NCBI RefSeq assembly: GCF_036127095.1
Contig: NZ_CP108006.1
Location: 5,695,501 to 5,759,500, forward strand
Origin: Streptomyces sp. NBC_00335
Lineage (GTDB): Bacteria; Actinomycetota; Actinomycetes; Streptomycetales; Streptomycetaceae
Direction: 5' to 3'
DNA length: 64,000 bases
Made by a program: the position numbers and the translations under genes. A model generated the notes under the pieces. The model saw nothing but the letters and a program-made list of their open reading frames with translations. It was not told the DNA's origin and did no database searches. The first letter of the stretch is position 1. Each line of letters opens with the position of its first letter. Positions 26,589 through 36,323 of the stretch are shown piece after piece.

Positions 26589-29500
26589 ATGCTCAACAAC
26601 GAAAACGACAACACCGCCAACAACGCTGCCGCCGACAGTGGCAGCCCGAGCGACAACCTGCCGCCGCGCAGGCGCCGGCGCGCCGCGTCCCGGCCGGCCG
26701 GCCCGCCCGGCGGCGCCGTAGCCGCCGCCGAAGCCGCTCCGGCGCCCGTGGTGGCCGCAGCTCCCGCCGAGGATGCCGCCCCGGCCGCCGCCCCGGCCCG
26801 TACCCGCCGCCGTGCGACCCGCGCCGTGGCCGCCCCCGAGGCTTCCGCAGCCGAGGTCGTCGTCGAGGCTCCCGCAGCCGCTCCGGCCGCCCCGGCCGTC
26901 GAGGAGGCCGCTGCTCCCGCGCCGCGTGCCCGTCGCCGTGCGACCCGCGCCGTGGCGGCCCCCGAGGCGCCCGTCGCCGAGGCTCCCGCGGCTGCTCCGG
27001 TTGCCGAGGTCGTCGAGGAGGCCGCAGCCCCCGCGCCGCGTGCCCGTCGCCGTGCGACCCGCGCCGTGACCGCTCCCGAGGCCCCCGTTGTGGAGGCCCC
27101 GGTGGCTGCTCCCGCCGCCGAGGTCGTCGAGGAGGCCGCAGCCCCCGCGCCGCGTGCCCGTCGCCGCGCCACTCGCGCCGTGACCGCTCCCGAGGCGCCC
27201 GTCGCCGAGGCCCCGGTCGTCGAGGCCCCCGTGGCCGCTCCCGCCGCCGAGGTCGTCGAGGAGGCCGCAGCCCCCGCGCCGCGTGCCCGTCGCCGTGCGA
27301 CCCGCGCCGTGACCGCCCCCGAGGCGCCCGCCGCGGAAGCCGCCGTGGCCGAGGCTCCCGTCGCCGCCGCCAAGGCCACCGTCACCGTCGCCGACGCCGT
27401 GGACTCCCCGAAGCGCGGCGGCCGCCGCCGCGCCACCCGTTCCACCACCGCTCCGGCCGCCGCCGCCCCCGCCGCGCAGCCGGTGGCTCCGGCCGCCGAG
27501 GCGCCCGCCGCCGAGGCTCCGGCCCGTGGCCGCCGCGCCGGGCGTCCCGCCGTCGCCGTATTCCAGGCCCCGGTGTTCGCCGAGCCGATGTTCCAGACCC
27601 CGGAGACCGCAGCCATGATGGCCGCGGCCGCCGCTGCCGCCGCCCCGGCCGAGGAGGTCGAGGAGGAGGAGCTCGACCTCGTCGAGGCCGAGGTCGAGGC
27701 CGCCCCCGCCCCGCAGCCGGCCGGCCGTCGCCGCCGCCGTGGCCGCGGAGCCGCCGCCGAGACCGCCGCGCCCGTGGCCCAGGCTCCGGCCGCCGCCGCT
27801 GCCGCGCCGTCCGGCCCGGTCACGCTGGCCGACGTAGAGCTGGTCGAGGAAGAGGCCGAAACCGAGTCCGCCGAGCTCTACGAGGACGAGACCGACGAGT
27901 CGGGCGACCGCCCGTCGCGCCGTCGCCGCCGCGGTGGCCGTCGCCGTCGTCGCGGTGAGGCCGCCGACCTCGACGAGTCCGCCGAGGAAGAGGCCGAGGC
28001 CGCCGAGTCCGCCGAGGAGGCCGACGAGGAAGAGGCCGAGGACGACGAGGAGAACGGGGCCCTCGGCTCCAGCTCCAGCCGTCGTCGCCGGCGTCGTCGC
28101 CGTCGCAGCGGTGACGGTGGCACGGACGCCGACGCGGCCGAGGACGACGGTGTGCGCACGGTCGTCAAGGTCCGCGAGCCGCGCCCGGCGCGCGAGCGCG
28201 CGGAGGCCCTCACCGGCTCCACCTCCTCCGACGAGGTCCAGTCCATCAAGGGCTCGACCCGCCTGGAGGCCAAGAAGCAGCGCCGCCGCGAGGGCCGCGA
28301 GCAGGGCCGCCGCCGCGTCCCGATCATCACCGAGGCCGAGTTCCTGGCCCGCCGCGAGGCCGTCGAGCGCGTCATGGTCGTCCGCCAGTCCGGCGAGCGC
28401 ACCCAGATCGGCGTCCTCGAGGACAACGTGCTCGTCGAGCACTACGTCAACAAGGAAGAAGCCACCTCGTACGTCGGCAACGTCTACCTGGGCAAGGTCC
28501 AGAACGTGCTGCCGTCCATGGAGGCCGCCTTCATCGACATCGGCAAGGGCCGCAACGCGGTCCTGTACGCCGGTGAGGTCAACTTCGAGGCGCTCGGCAT
28601 GGCCAACGGGCCGCGCCGCATCGAGGCCGCCCTCAAGTCCGGCCAGTCGGTCCTGGTGCAGGTCACCAAGGACCCGATCGGCCACAAGGGCGCCCGCCTG
28701 ACCAGCCAGGTCTCGCTGCCCGGCCGCTACCTGGTCTACGTGCCCGAGGGCTCGATGACCGGCATCAGCCGCAAGCTGCCCGACACCGAGCGCGCGCGCC
28801 TGAAGACCATCCTCAAGAAGATCGTTCCCGAGGACGCGGGCGTCATCGTGCGCACCGCCGCCGAGGGCGCGAGCGAGGACGAGCTGCGCCGCGACGTCGA
28901 GCGCCTGCAGGCCCAGTGGGAGGACATCCAGAAGAAGTCGAAGCAGATCTCGACCTCTTCGCCGAGCCTCCTGTACGGCGAGCCGGACATGACCGTCCGC
29001 GTCGTGCGCGACATCTTCAACGAGGACTTCACCAAGGTCATCGTCAGCGGTGACAGCGCCTGGGAGACCATCCACGGCTACGTGAACCACGTGGCCCCGG
29101 ACCTGGCCGACCGGCTGAAGCGCTGGACCTCCGAGGTCGACGTCTTCGCGACGTACCGGATCGACGAGCAGCTCGCCAAGGCGCTCGACCGCAAGGTGTG
29201 GCTGCCCTCGGGCGGTTCCCTCGTGATCGACAAGACCGAAGCGATGATCGTCATCGACGTCAACACCGGCAAGTTCACCGGTCAGGGCGGCAACCTCGAA
29301 GAGACCGTCACCAGGAACAACCTGGAGGCGGCCGAGGAGATCGTGCGCCAGCTGCGGCTGCGCGACCTCGGCGGCATCGTCGTCATCGACTTCATCGACA
29401 TGGTCCTGGAGTCCAACCGCGACCTGGTCCTGCGGCGCATGCTGGAGTGCCTGGGCCGCGACCGCACCAAGCACCAGGTCGCCGAGGTGACCTCGCTGGG

Positions 29501-30671
29501 TCTGGTCCAGATGACCCGCAAGCGGGTGGGCCAGGGTCTGCTGGAGTCCTTCTCCGAGACCTGCGTCCACTGCAACGGCCGTGGCGTCATCGTGCACATG
29601 GAGACCCCGACCGTGGTCGGCGGCGGTGGCAACGGCAAGCGCTCCAAGCGCCGCGGCGGCCAGGGCGGACACGAGCACGACCACGAGATCGAGGCCGTGG
29701 ACACCGCCGAGGGTGATGACTACGAGATCGAGACCGAGGCGGAGCTGGCGGCCGAGGTCGCCGCTCCCGTGGCGCTGCCCGAGCCCTCCTTCGTCGCCGA
29801 CGAGGAGCTCTACGGCAGCCCGGCCGAGGCCGAGGCCGCTGCCGGAGGAGTGAGCGGGCGCCGCAACCGCCGCCGCGCCACCCGCAAGGCGACCGCTCCG
29901 GCGGGCGCCCCGCGCGGTGCGGCGACGGACCGTGCCCCGGCGGCCGCGGCTCCCGTGGCCGAGCCGGTGGTCGAGGCGGATGTCATCGAGGTCGTCGAGG
30001 CCGTGGAGCCCGAGATCGCCATCGAGGCGGTCGAGATCGCCGAGGCCGTCCAGGCCCCGGAGCCGGTCGCGGAGGAGGCCCCCAAGGGCCGCACCCGCCG
30101 CCGCGCCACCCGTAAGGCGACCGCTCCGGCGGGCGCCCCGGCCGAGGCCGTCCAGGCCCCGGAGCCGGTTGCCGAGGCCCCCGCGGCCCCGGTGGCCGAG
30201 CCGGAGCCCGAGGCCGTCATCGAGGCCGCACCGGTCGTCGTCGAGGCCCCGGCCGAGACCCCGGCCGAGCCCGTCGAGGCCGCGCCGGCCCGTCCGCGTC
30301 GCCGTGCCACCCGTAAGGCCACCGCTCCGGCCGGTTCCCCGGCGGGCGCGGAGGCGGCCGTACTGGTCGTCGAGGCTCCGGTCGAGACGCCGGCGGAGAC
30401 CCCGGCCGAGGCCGAGGCCGTCGTCGAGGAGGCCGCCCCGGCGGCTCCCGCCAAGAAGGCGGTCCGCAAGACGGCCGCCAAGAAGGCGACCACGACCGCG
30501 GCGAAGAAGGCCCCGGCCAAGAAGGCGGCGGCCGTGAAGAAGACCGCCGCCAAGAAGACGACGACGGCGAAGACGGCCGCGAAGAAGACGGTCGCGAAGC
30601 GGGCGACGAAGAAGACCGCGGCGGCGGAGCAGCAGACGCTGCCCTCCGTCTCGGCTCCGACCGAAGCCTGA
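26589..30671 (+). CDS. rne: Ribonuclease E/G family endoribonuclease with long low-complexity arms
   Basis: A 1360-aa RNase E/G, the main RNA-processing endonuclease and likely core of a degradosome. The catalytic region spans about residues 577-1030: an S1-like segment ([25 protein letters not shown]), metal-binding D890-V-N892 (VIDVNTG) and D934 (VIDFIDM), and the zinc-link C992-V-H-C995. The N-terminal 575 residues are Ala/Pro/Glu-rich with at least five RRRATRAV motifs and acidic patches. The C-terminal 330 residues carry [13 protein letters not shown] repeats and end in a histone-H1-like Lys/Ala tail. Such arms act as protein and RNA tethers in Streptomyces RNase E. The ATG has GGGAGAAA upstream. 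It ends at a strong terminator with a T-run. Confidence 0.95.
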   Translation: MLNNENDNTANNAAADSGSPSDNLPPRRRRRAASRPAGPPGGAVAAAEAAPAPVVAAAPAEDAAPAAAPARTRRRATRAVAAPEASAAEVVVEAPAAAPAAPAVEEAAAPAPRARRRATRAVAAPEAPVAEAPAAAPVAEVVEEAAAPAPRARRRATRAVTAPEAPVVEAPVAAPAAEVVEEAAAPAPRARRRATRAVTAPEAPVAEAPVVEAPVAAPAAEVVEEAAAPAPRARRRATRAVTAPEAPAAEAAVAEAPVAAAKATVTVADAVDSPKRGGRRRATRSTTAPAAAAPAAQPVAPAAEAPAAEAPARGRRAGRPAVAVFQAPVFAEPMFQTPETAAMMAAAAAAAAPAEEVEEEELDLVEAEVEAAPAPQPAGRRRRRGRGAAAETAAPVAQAPAAAAAAPSGPVTLADVELVEEEAETESAELYEDETDESGDRPSRRRRRGGRRRRRGEAADLDESAEEEAEAAESAEEADEEEAEDDEENGALGSSSSRRRRRRRRRSGDGGTDADAAEDDGVRTVVKVREPRPARERAEALTGSTSSDEVQSIKGSTRLEAKKQRRREGREQGRRRVPIITEAEFLARREAVERVMVVRQSGERTQIGVLEDNVLVEHYVNKEEATSYVGNVYLGKVQNVLPSMEAAFIDIGKGRNAVLYAGEVNFEALGMANGPRRIEAALKSGQSVLVQVTKDPIGHKGARLTSQVSLPGRYLVYVPEGSMTGISRKLPDTERARLKTILKKIVPEDAGVIVRTAAEGASEDELRRDVERLQAQWEDIQKKSKQISTSSPSLLYGEPDMTVRVVRDIFNEDFTKVIVSGDSAWETIHGYVNHVAPDLADRLKRWTSEVDVFATYRIDEQLAKALDRKVWLPSGGSLVIDKTEAMIVIDVNTGKFTGQGGNLEETVTRNNLEAAEEIVRQLRLRDLGGIVVIDFIDMVLESNRDLVLRRMLECLGRDRTKHQVAEVTSLGLVQMTRKRVGQGLLESFSETCVHCNGRGVIVHMETPTVVGGGGNGKRSKRRGGQGGHEHDHEIEAVDTAEGDDYEIETEAELAAEVAAPVALPEPSFVADEELYGSPAEAEAAAGGVSGRRNRRRATRKATAPAGAPRGAATDRAPAAAAPVAEPVVEADVIEVVEAVEPEIAIEAVEIAEAVQAPEPVAEEAPKGRTRRRATRKATAPAGAPAEAVQAPEPVAEAPAAPVAEPEPEAVIEAAPVVVEAPAETPAEPVEAAPARPRRRATRKATAPAGSPAGAEAAVLVVEAPVETPAETPAEAEAVVEEAAPAAPAKKAVRKTAAKKATTTAAKKAPAKKAAAVKKTAAKKTTTAKTAAKKTVAKRATKKTAAAEQQTLPSVSAPTEA

Positions 30672-30692
30672 TCCGCGGCTCCCGCTGCACCC

Positions 30693-30735
30693 GGCCCCGC
30701 CCGGCACCGCATTCGGTGCCGGGCGGGGCCTTTTT
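30693..30735 (+). terminator. Intrinsic terminator of rne
   Basis: A perfect 17-bp GC-rich stem (30693-30709 with 30714-30730) is followed by TTTTT. A classical U-tract is rare in this window, so this is a high-efficiency terminator. Confidence 0.92.
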
Positions 30736-30969
30736 CCGCGGCGTACGCCCACGGCGCCTGTGCGCCGCCACAAGGGCCCGGCGCTTCCCCGCGCGGGGCG
30801 GGGCCGACGGCGGGCCACGGCACGACGAGGCGGGCGCACACGGCCGTCGGGCGGCCTCGAACGGGTCACCGACCGGGCGGCCACCGGGCGGCCGGCCCTG
30901 GTCCGGCGCCCGCGGGCAGCGCTGCGGACAGCCGGGCCGGCCCGCCGGGGCCCCGTTCGGGACCCCGGT
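30736..30969 (+). other. Intergenic stretch after rne with no recognisable gene
   Basis: About 230 bases of GC-rich sequence between the rne terminator and the rplU promoter. Open frames cross it but none has typical codon use, a ribosome binding site or a recognisable product. Confidence 0.4.
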
Positions 30970-30998
30970 TTGACCCTCCAGACCGGGCCCCGTAACCT
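30970..30998 (+). promoter_or_regulatory. Predicted vegetative promoter of rplU-rpmA
   Basis: TTGACC (30970-30975) and TAACCT (30993-30998) are separated by exactly 17 bp, a good match to the HrdB consensus. It implies a leader of about 150 nt before rplU, long enough for regulation by ribosomal protein binding, though I see no known L21 leader fold. Confidence 0.7.
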
Positions 30999-31152
30999 AG
31001 GTCGCTGGCGTGTCTATGTGCACGCCAATCCACTGAGCACCTCACCTCCCGTACCGCCGCCTCGCGGCTGGGACGGGGGAGGCCGGCCTGCGGTTCGTCG
31101 CGGGGTCGGCTGGCTTCAGGGGTTCCCGAACTCGAGTGAGAGAGAGATCCGC

Positions 31153-31473
31153 GTGTACGCCATCGTGCGCAGCGGTGGTCGCCAGCACAAGGTTGCTGTC
31201 GGCGACATCGTTGAAGTTGACAAGATTCCCACTGCCAAGGTTGGCGACACGGTCGAGCTCTCGACCCTGCTCGTTGTCGACGGCGAAGCCGTGACCAGCG
31301 ACCCGTGGGTCCTGGCCGGCATCAAGGTCCAGGCCGAGATCGTGGACCACCACAAGGGTGCCAAGATCGACATCCTTCGGTACAAGAACAAGACCGGCTA
31401 CCGCCGTCGCCAGGGTCACCGCCAGCAGTACACGGCGATCAAGGTCACCGGTATCCCCGCGGCTGCGAAGTAA
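31153..31473 (+). CDS. rplU: 50S ribosomal protein L21
   Basis: A 106-aa large-subunit protein that binds 23S rRNA and contacts L20. [18 protein letters not shown] at the start and [14 protein letters not shown] near the end are diagnostic. The GTG start at 31153 follows GAGAGAGA; the frame is open upstream, but that part has no ribosomal-protein character. rpmA begins 13 nt after the stop with its own AGAGGGA ribosome binding site, the usual rplU-rpmA operon. A consensus promoter lies about 155 nt upstream. Confidence 0.97.
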   Translation: MYAIVRSGGRQHKVAVGDIVEVDKIPTAKVGDTVELSTLLVVDGEAVTSDPWVLAGIKVQAEIVDHHKGAKIDILRYKNKTGYRRRQGHRQQYTAIKVTGIPAAAK

Positions 31474-31486
31474 GAGGGACTGAGAC

Positions 31487-31741
31487 ATGGCACACAAGAA
31501 GGGCGCATCGTCCACCCGGAACGGGCGCGATTCCAACGCTCAGCGGCTCGGCGTGAAGCGCTTCGGCGGTCAGGTCGTTTCCGCTGGTGAGATCCTCGTC
31601 CGCCAGCGCGGCACCCACTTCCACCCGGGTTCGGGTGTCGGTCGTGGTGGCGACGACACGCTGTTCGCGCTGCAGGCCGGTTCGGTCGAGTTCGGCACGC
31701 ACCGTGGCCGCAAGGTCGTCAACATCGTTCCGGCCGCCTGA
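31487..31741 (+). CDS. rpmA: 50S ribosomal protein L27
   Basis: An 84-aa protein whose flexible N-terminus reaches the peptidyl-transferase centre. [28 protein letters not shown] is the canonical start, with no N-terminal cleavage extension of the Firmicute type. The ATG has AAGAGGGA upstream. It is co-transcribed with rplU; a long hairpin separates it from obg. Confidence 0.98.
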   Translation: MAHKKGASSTRNGRDSNAQRLGVKRFGGQVVSAGEILVRQRGTHFHPGSGVGRGGDDTLFALQAGSVEFGTHRGRKVVNIVPAA

Positions 31742-31775
31742 TTCAGCTCTGCTGATCTGAAGCGTTCGTAACACC

Positions 31776-31832
31776 CCGAGGGCGGATCTCAACTCTTCCC
31801 GGCGCCAGCCGGGAAGAGAGGTCCGCCCTCGG
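31776..31832 (+). terminator. Terminator of rplU-rpmA
   Basis: A long interrupted stem: outer arms CCGAGGGCGGA/TCCGCCCTCGG and inner arms CTCTTCCCGGC/GCCGGGAAGAG with a small mismatch between them. It lies 34 nt after rpmA and about 90 nt before obg. Confidence 0.8.
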
Positions 31833-31920
31833 CGCGTTGTCACATAGACACGTTTAATGGGTAGCAAGGCCTACCCCCCGGGCTTTCCGGGATATTCCCG
31901 CTGTATCTGGAGGAACAACC

Positions 31921-33363
31921 ATGACCACCTTCGTGGACCGCGTCGAGCTGCACGTCGCCGCGGGTAACGGGGGCCACGGCTGCGCCTCCGTTCACCGGGA
32001 GAAGTTCAAGCCGCTCGGCGGCCCCGATGGCGGCAACGGCGGCCGTGGCGGCGACGTCATCCTGGTGGTGGAGCAGTCGATCACCACCCTGCTGGAGTAC
32101 CACCACAGCCCCCACCGCAAGGCCACCAACGGCGCGCCCGGCGCGGGCGACAACCGCTCCGGCAAGGACGGCCAGGACATCATCCTGCCGGTGCCGGACG
32201 GCACCGTCGTCCTCGACAAGGAGGGCAACGTCCTCGCCGACCTCGTCGGCCAGGGCACCACCTACGTGGCTGCCGAGGGCGGCCGCGGTGGTCTCGGCAA
32301 CGCCGCGCTCTCCTCTGCCCGCCGCAAGGCGCCCGGCTTCGCCCTCCTCGGCGTACCCGGCACCGGCGGCGACGTCATCCTGGAGCTCAAGACCGTCGCC
32401 GACGTGGCGCTGGTCGGCTTCCCGAGCGCCGGCAAGTCCTCGCTCATCTCGGTGCTCTCGGCCGCGAAGCCGAAGATCGCCGACTACCCCTTCACCACCC
32501 TCGTCCCGAACCTGGGCGTCGTCACCGCCGGCTCGACGGTCTACACGATCGCCGACGTCCCGGGCCTCATCCCGGGCGCCAGCCAGGGCAAGGGCCTCGG
32601 CCTGGAGTTCCTGCGCCACGTCGAGCGCTGCTCGATCCTCGTGCACGTCCTGGACACCGCGACGCTGGAGTCCGACCGCGACCCGCTCGCCGACCTCGAC
32701 GCCATCGAGGAGGAGCTGAAGCTCTACGGCGGCGGCCTGGAGAAGCGCCCGCGCCTCGTCGTCCTCAACAAGGTCGACATCCCCGACGGCCAGGACCTCG
32801 CCGACATCGTCCGCCCGGACCTCGAGGCCCGCGGCTACAAGGTGTTCGAGGTCTCCGCGGTCTCCCGTACGGGCCTCAAGGAGCTGTCCTACTTCCTCGC
32901 CGAGGTCATCGCGAAGTTCCGCGCCCGTACGCCGAAGCAGGAGGCGACCCGCATCGTCATCCGGCCGAAGGCCGTGGACGACTCGGGCTTCACCATCGCC
33001 TACGACGAGGCCGAGGACGTGTACCGCGTGCGCGGCGAGAAGCCGGAGCGCTGGGTCCGCCAGACCGACTTCAACATCGACGAAGCCGTCGGCTACCTCG
33101 CCGACCGCCTCAACCGCCTCGGCGTCGAGGCTGCGCTGAAGAAGGCCGGTGCCCGTGCGGGTGACGGCGTCGCCATCGGTTCCGACGAGAACGCGGTCGT
33201 CTTCGACTGGGAGCCGACCATGATGGCCGGCGCCGAGATGCTGGGCCGCCGCGGTGAGGACCACCGTCTGGAGGCTCCGCGTCCGGCGACCACCCGCCGC
33301 AAGGAGAAGGAAGCCGAGCGGGATTCCGCTCAGAAGGAGTACGACGAGTTCCGTCCCTTCTGA
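31921..33363 (+). CDS. obg: GTPase Obg/CgtA
   Basis: A 480-aa essential GTPase linked to 50S ribosome assembly and, in Streptomyces, to aerial mycelium formation in response to GTP levels. The N-terminal Obg fold has the glycine-rich loops ([14 protein letters not shown] and [13 protein letters not shown]). The G domain shows [10 protein letters not shown] (G1), [10 protein letters not shown] (G3) and NKVD (G4). The C-terminal OCT domain, typical of Gram-positives, follows at about residue 340. The ATG has a perfect GGAGGAA ribosome binding site. A hairpin follows the stop. Confidence 0.98.
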   Translation: MTTFVDRVELHVAAGNGGHGCASVHREKFKPLGGPDGGNGGRGGDVILVVEQSITTLLEYHHSPHRKATNGAPGAGDNRSGKDGQDIILPVPDGTVVLDKEGNVLADLVGQGTTYVAAEGGRGGLGNAALSSARRKAPGFALLGVPGTGGDVILELKTVADVALVGFPSAGKSSLISVLSAAKPKIADYPFTTLVPNLGVVTAGSTVYTIADVPGLIPGASQGKGLGLEFLRHVERCSILVHVLDTATLESDRDPLADLDAIEEELKLYGGGLEKRPRLVVLNKVDIPDGQDLADIVRPDLEARGYKVFEVSAVSRTGLKELSYFLAEVIAKFRARTPKQEATRIVIRPKAVDDSGFTIAYDEAEDVYRVRGEKPERWVRQTDFNIDEAVGYLADRLNRLGVEAALKKAGARAGDGVAIGSDENAVVFDWEPTMMAGAEMLGRRGEDHRLEAPRPATTRRKEKEAERDSAQKEYDEFRPF

Positions 33364-33381
33364 CCGGGGCCCGTGTCCGTG

Positions 33382-33409
33382 GACGACGGCCGGATCTCCG
33401 GCCGTCGTC
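33382..33409 (+). terminator. Terminator of obg
   Basis: Perfect 12-bp arms (33382-33393 and 33398-33409) with an ATCT loop, 18 nt after the obg stop. Confidence 0.75.
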
Positions 33410-33482
33410 ACAGGCGAGTCACAGGTTCCGTTTATCGCCCGTTGGAGTGACGCGTCTTAAGGCCACGTTTACTCTGGTGGCC

Positions 33483-33488
33483 TAGGAT
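33483..33488 (+). promoter_or_regulatory. Putative -10 element for a leaderless glycosyltransferase gene
   Basis: TAGGAT lies 6 nt before the GTG at 33495; there is no ribosome binding site. No good -35 is seen at 17-18 bp. Confidence 0.4.
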
Positions 33489-33494
33489 CCACGG

Positions 33495-35117
33495 GTGACG
33501 ACCACCAATACCCCCACAGTTGCCGTCGTCGTGATCGCGTACAACGATGCCGAGCTCGTCGGTCAGGCCGTCTCCTCGGCCCTCGCCCAGGGGCCGGTTG
33601 TCGCCGAGGTCATCGCGGTCAACGATGCGTCCTCCGATGGCACCGCCCAGGTGCTGGACGAGCTGGCGGCCAGCCACCCCCGCGTGAAGGTCGTGCACCG
33701 CACGGAGAACAGCGGGGGCTGCGGCACGCCCCGCAACGACGGGATCGCGGCTGCCACCGCCCCGTACGTCATGTTCCTGGACAGCGACGACGTCCTGCCC
33801 GCCGGGGCGATCGACGCCCTGGTGCGCGCGGCCGGCGAGCACCGGTCGCCGGTCACCGTCGGCTCCTGCGTCCGCCGTGAACTGCCCGAGAGCCGCGACG
33901 TGCCCTGGGTGCCCGGCCTGTACACGCCGGGCGAGGTCATCGACCGCCCGGCGGACAGGCCGCAGCTGGTCCGCGACACCCTCTGCGTCAACAAGCTGTA
34001 CGAGCGGGCCTTCCTGGACATGTACGGGATCCGCTTCCCGGACGGCCGGTTCATCTACGAGGACTTCGTGTTCACGGCCCGCGTGCTGGCGGCCCGCCCC
34101 CGCATCGCGGTGATCGGCGACCTCGTCTACGTGTGGCACGTGCGCCGCAACGCCGCCCAGGTCTCCATCTCCCTGGACCGCAAGGACGTCGGCAACTGGA
34201 GCGCCCGCGTCGAGGCCCACCGCGTGGCCTCGCGCCTCATGACCGCCTCCTCGCCCGAGCTGGGCCGTGCCTGCCAGGTCAAGTTCCTGGAGTACGACCT
34301 GCGCATGTACCTGCGCGAGCTCGGCGAGGACCCCGGCTACCAGGCCGCCTGGTGGACGCTGACCCGCGACTACGTCGCCGGGTTCGCCGACGCGGACATC
34401 GAGGCCGCCGGGGCGCACGCCCGCTGGATCGTGCGGGTGCTGCTCGCCAACGAGGCGCCGCCCGCCCCCGCCGACCTGCTGCGGCTGACCCGCTTCGCCG
34501 CCGACCCGCCCCGCCTGCTGCCCCCGTACGCGACCGGCCCCTCCGGAGCGCCGGTCTGGAGCGACACGCTGCCGGTGGAGCTGGACGGACTGGAAAAGCT
34601 GGAGACGGCCGAGCTGCCCATCACCATCGACGCCGAACCGAGCGGCTGTGCGGGCCTGCGGATCCAGGTGCACGACCTGTACGGGCGCCTCGCCGCGGCC
34701 GGCCCGCGCACCGTCCAGCTGTGCTTCCAGCCCCGGGGCGACCTGGGAGAGCTGCTGGTCGCCGAACCGGTGGAGCTCACCCCCGCGGGGGACGGCGACC
34801 GGTGGACCGCGTTGCTGCCCTTCCGGCTCACCACCCTGGCGAGGCTCGGGCGGGGCGAAGGCCGGCGGGGCCTGCAGGCGTGGGACGTGAAACTGAGCGT
34901 GGAGTGCGCCGACGGGAGCTCCGTGGTCACCTCCCCGCGCCCCCTCAGTCGCCTGCTCCACCGGCGGGTGCTGCCCAGCAGCCGGTACGGTGTGCTGTTG
35001 GCGCAGCCGTACCGCACGACCGGCGGATCGCTGGCGCTGAGGCTCGCGCCCGGTGCCTCGGGCGTCATGAGCCTGGCCCGCCACCGGTTCCACAGAGCTC
35101 GCATAATCCGCGGCTAG
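33495..35117 (+). CDS. Family 2 glycosyltransferase, related to the N-terminal domain of the TagF-like protein
   Basis: A 540-aa protein with an N-terminal GT-A glycosyltransferase domain (AVVVIAYNDAELVGQAVSSAL, nucleotide-binding AVNDASSDGT, metal-binding FLDSDDVL). The segment ENSGGCGTPRNDGI is almost identical to ENSGGCGAPRNYGI in the GT2-TagF fusion at 37517-40396, and the C-terminal beta-rich part (WDVKLSVECADGS) resembles that protein's linker (WDVRLKLTAGSD). The two enzymes therefore share ancestry across both domains, except that the TagF-like polymerase part is missing here. It likely adds a sugar or polyol-phosphate unit to the same wall glycopolymer. The start looks leaderless. galE follows after 113 nt. 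Confidence 0.88.
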   Translation: MTTTNTPTVAVVVIAYNDAELVGQAVSSALAQGPVVAEVIAVNDASSDGTAQVLDELAASHPRVKVVHRTENSGGCGTPRNDGIAAATAPYVMFLDSDDVLPAGAIDALVRAAGEHRSPVTVGSCVRRELPESRDVPWVPGLYTPGEVIDRPADRPQLVRDTLCVNKLYERAFLDMYGIRFPDGRFIYEDFVFTARVLAARPRIAVIGDLVYVWHVRRNAAQVSISLDRKDVGNWSARVEAHRVASRLMTASSPELGRACQVKFLEYDLRMYLRELGEDPGYQAAWWTLTRDYVAGFADADIEAAGAHARWIVRVLLANEAPPAPADLLRLTRFAADPPRLLPPYATGPSGAPVWSDTLPVELDGLEKLETAELPITIDAEPSGCAGLRIQVHDLYGRLAAAGPRTVQLCFQPRGDLGELLVAEPVELTPAGDGDRWTALLPFRLTTLARLGRGEGRRGLQAWDVKLSVECADGSSVVTSPRPLSRLLHRRVLPSSRYGVLLAQPYRTTGGSLALRLAPGASGVMSLARHRFHRARIIRG

Positions 35118-35140
35118 CGCGGGCCCCGGCCGCCCCGGCA

Positions 35141-35190
35141 GCCGGGACGCAAGGCCGGACGGAAAGCCGGGACGCAAAGCCGGACGGGAA
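35141..35190 (+). repeat. Two tandem copies of a 25-bp repeat before galE
   Basis: GCCGGGACGCAARGCCGGAC-type units at 35141-35165 and 35166-35190 differ at two positions, with a third partial unit after. They lie in the galE 5' region, which has no other recognisable element. Confidence 0.75.
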
Positions 35191-35230
35191 GCCGGAAGAG
35201 AAGCACGAAAGAGAACTGAGGAGACAACGC

Positions 35231-36220
35231 ATGACGTTTCTGATCACTGGTGGTGCCGGTTACATCGGGGCGCACGTCGTCCGCGCGATGCTGCTTGCGG
35301 GGGAGGAGGTCGTGGTTCTGGACGACCTCTCCACCGGCAACGCCGACCGCGTCCCGGAGGGTGTCCCGCTGGTGGTCGGTTCCGTGCTCGACCGGCAGGT
35401 CCTGGACGAGACCTTCGCCCGGCACCGCATCACCGGCGTGGTCCACCTCGCGGGCAAGAAGCAGGTCGGCGAGTCCGTCGAGAAGCCGCTGCACTACTAC
35501 GAGGAGAACGTGGGCGGCCTCACCGTCCTGCTCCAGGCCGTGGCGGCCGCGGGCGTGCGCAACTTCCTCTTCTCCTCCTCCGCCTCCGTGTACGGGATGC
35601 CGGACGTGGACCTCGTCACCGAGGACACCCCGTGCCTGCCGCTGAGCCCCTACGGCGAGACGAAGCTGGCGGGCGAATGGCTGGTCCGCGGCGCGGGCAA
35701 GGCCCACGGCATCTCCACCGCGTGCCTGCGCTACTTCAACGTGGCGGGCGCCGCGACCCCCGAGCTCGCCGACACCGGCGTCTTCAACCTGGTCCCGATG
35801 ATCTTCGAGCGGTTCGACAAGGGCGAGGGCGCCCGGATCTTCGGCGACGACTACGCGACCCCGGACGGCACCTGCATCCGCGACTACATCCACGTCGCCG
35901 ACCTCGCCGAGGCCCACGTGGTGGCCGCCCGCAAGCTCGTCGAATGGGGTGCGCAGGGCGAGTACAAGGACCTCACCGTCAACATCGGCCGCGGCGAGGG
36001 CGTCTCCGTCCGCGAGATGGTCGAGCTGGTGAACGAGGCCACCGGGCACACCGATGCCGCCTACGCGCCCGCGGTCTCCCCGCGCCGCCCCGGCGACCCG
36101 GCGAAGGTCGTCGCCTCCGCCGACCGGATCTCCGCGGAGCTGGGCTGGAAGGCCCGCCACGACGTGCGCGAGATGATCACCTCGGCCTGGGAGGGCTGGG
36201 AGGCCCACCGCAAGGCCTGA
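35231..36220 (+). CDS. galE: UDP-glucose 4-epimerase
   Basis: A 329-aa short-chain dehydrogenase-type epimerase that interconverts UDP-glucose and UDP-galactose with bound NAD. The Rossmann motif TGGAGYIG is at residues 6-13, the catalytic Y141-x3-K145 in YGETK, and the SSSASVYG motif precedes it. CLRYFNVAGA and RDYIHVADLA are typical GalE sequences. GAGGAGA lies upstream of the ATG at 35231. Its position inside a set of glycosyltransferase genes suggests that it supplies UDP-galactose (or a related epimer) for polymer synthesis rather than for galactose catabolism. Confidence 0.94.
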   Translation: MTFLITGGAGYIGAHVVRAMLLAGEEVVVLDDLSTGNADRVPEGVPLVVGSVLDRQVLDETFARHRITGVVHLAGKKQVGESVEKPLHYYEENVGGLTVLLQAVAAAGVRNFLFSSSASVYGMPDVDLVTEDTPCLPLSPYGETKLAGEWLVRGAGKAHGISTACLRYFNVAGAATPELADTGVFNLVPMIFERFDKGEGARIFGDDYATPDGTCIRDYIHVADLAEAHVVAARKLVEWGAQGEYKDLTVNIGRGEGVSVREMVELVNEATGHTDAAYAPAVSPRRPGDPAKVVASADRISAELGWKARHDVREMITSAWEGWEAHRKA

Positions 36221-36232
36221 AACAGGTAGTGC

Positions 36233-36283
36233 GTACGAAGCCGCCCGCCCCGGTCGATTCCGGGGCGGGCGGCTTCTTCGTAC
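36233..36283 (+). terminator. Bidirectional terminator between galE and the GT4 gene
   Basis: Arms 36233-36253 and 36260-36283 pair over about 20 bp (GTACGAAGCCGCCCGCCCCG with its complement, plus a small bulge). It separates convergent genes. Confidence 0.8.
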
Positions 36284-36323
36284 GTACTGCGCCGGACGGG
36301 TCCGGCGGCTCAGCGCGTGGGGA

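Noticed and set aside
25575..30884. A 1769-codon open frame antisense to rne and the TIGR03936 gene
   Set aside because: Translation is Gly/Leu/Arg repeat noise produced by the GC-rich low-complexity rne arms; rne itself has clear catalytic motifs.
30736..31152. A longer N-terminus for L21 from the open upstream frame
   Set aside because: L21 is conserved from MYAIVRSGG; the upstream part crosses a promoter and has no coding character.
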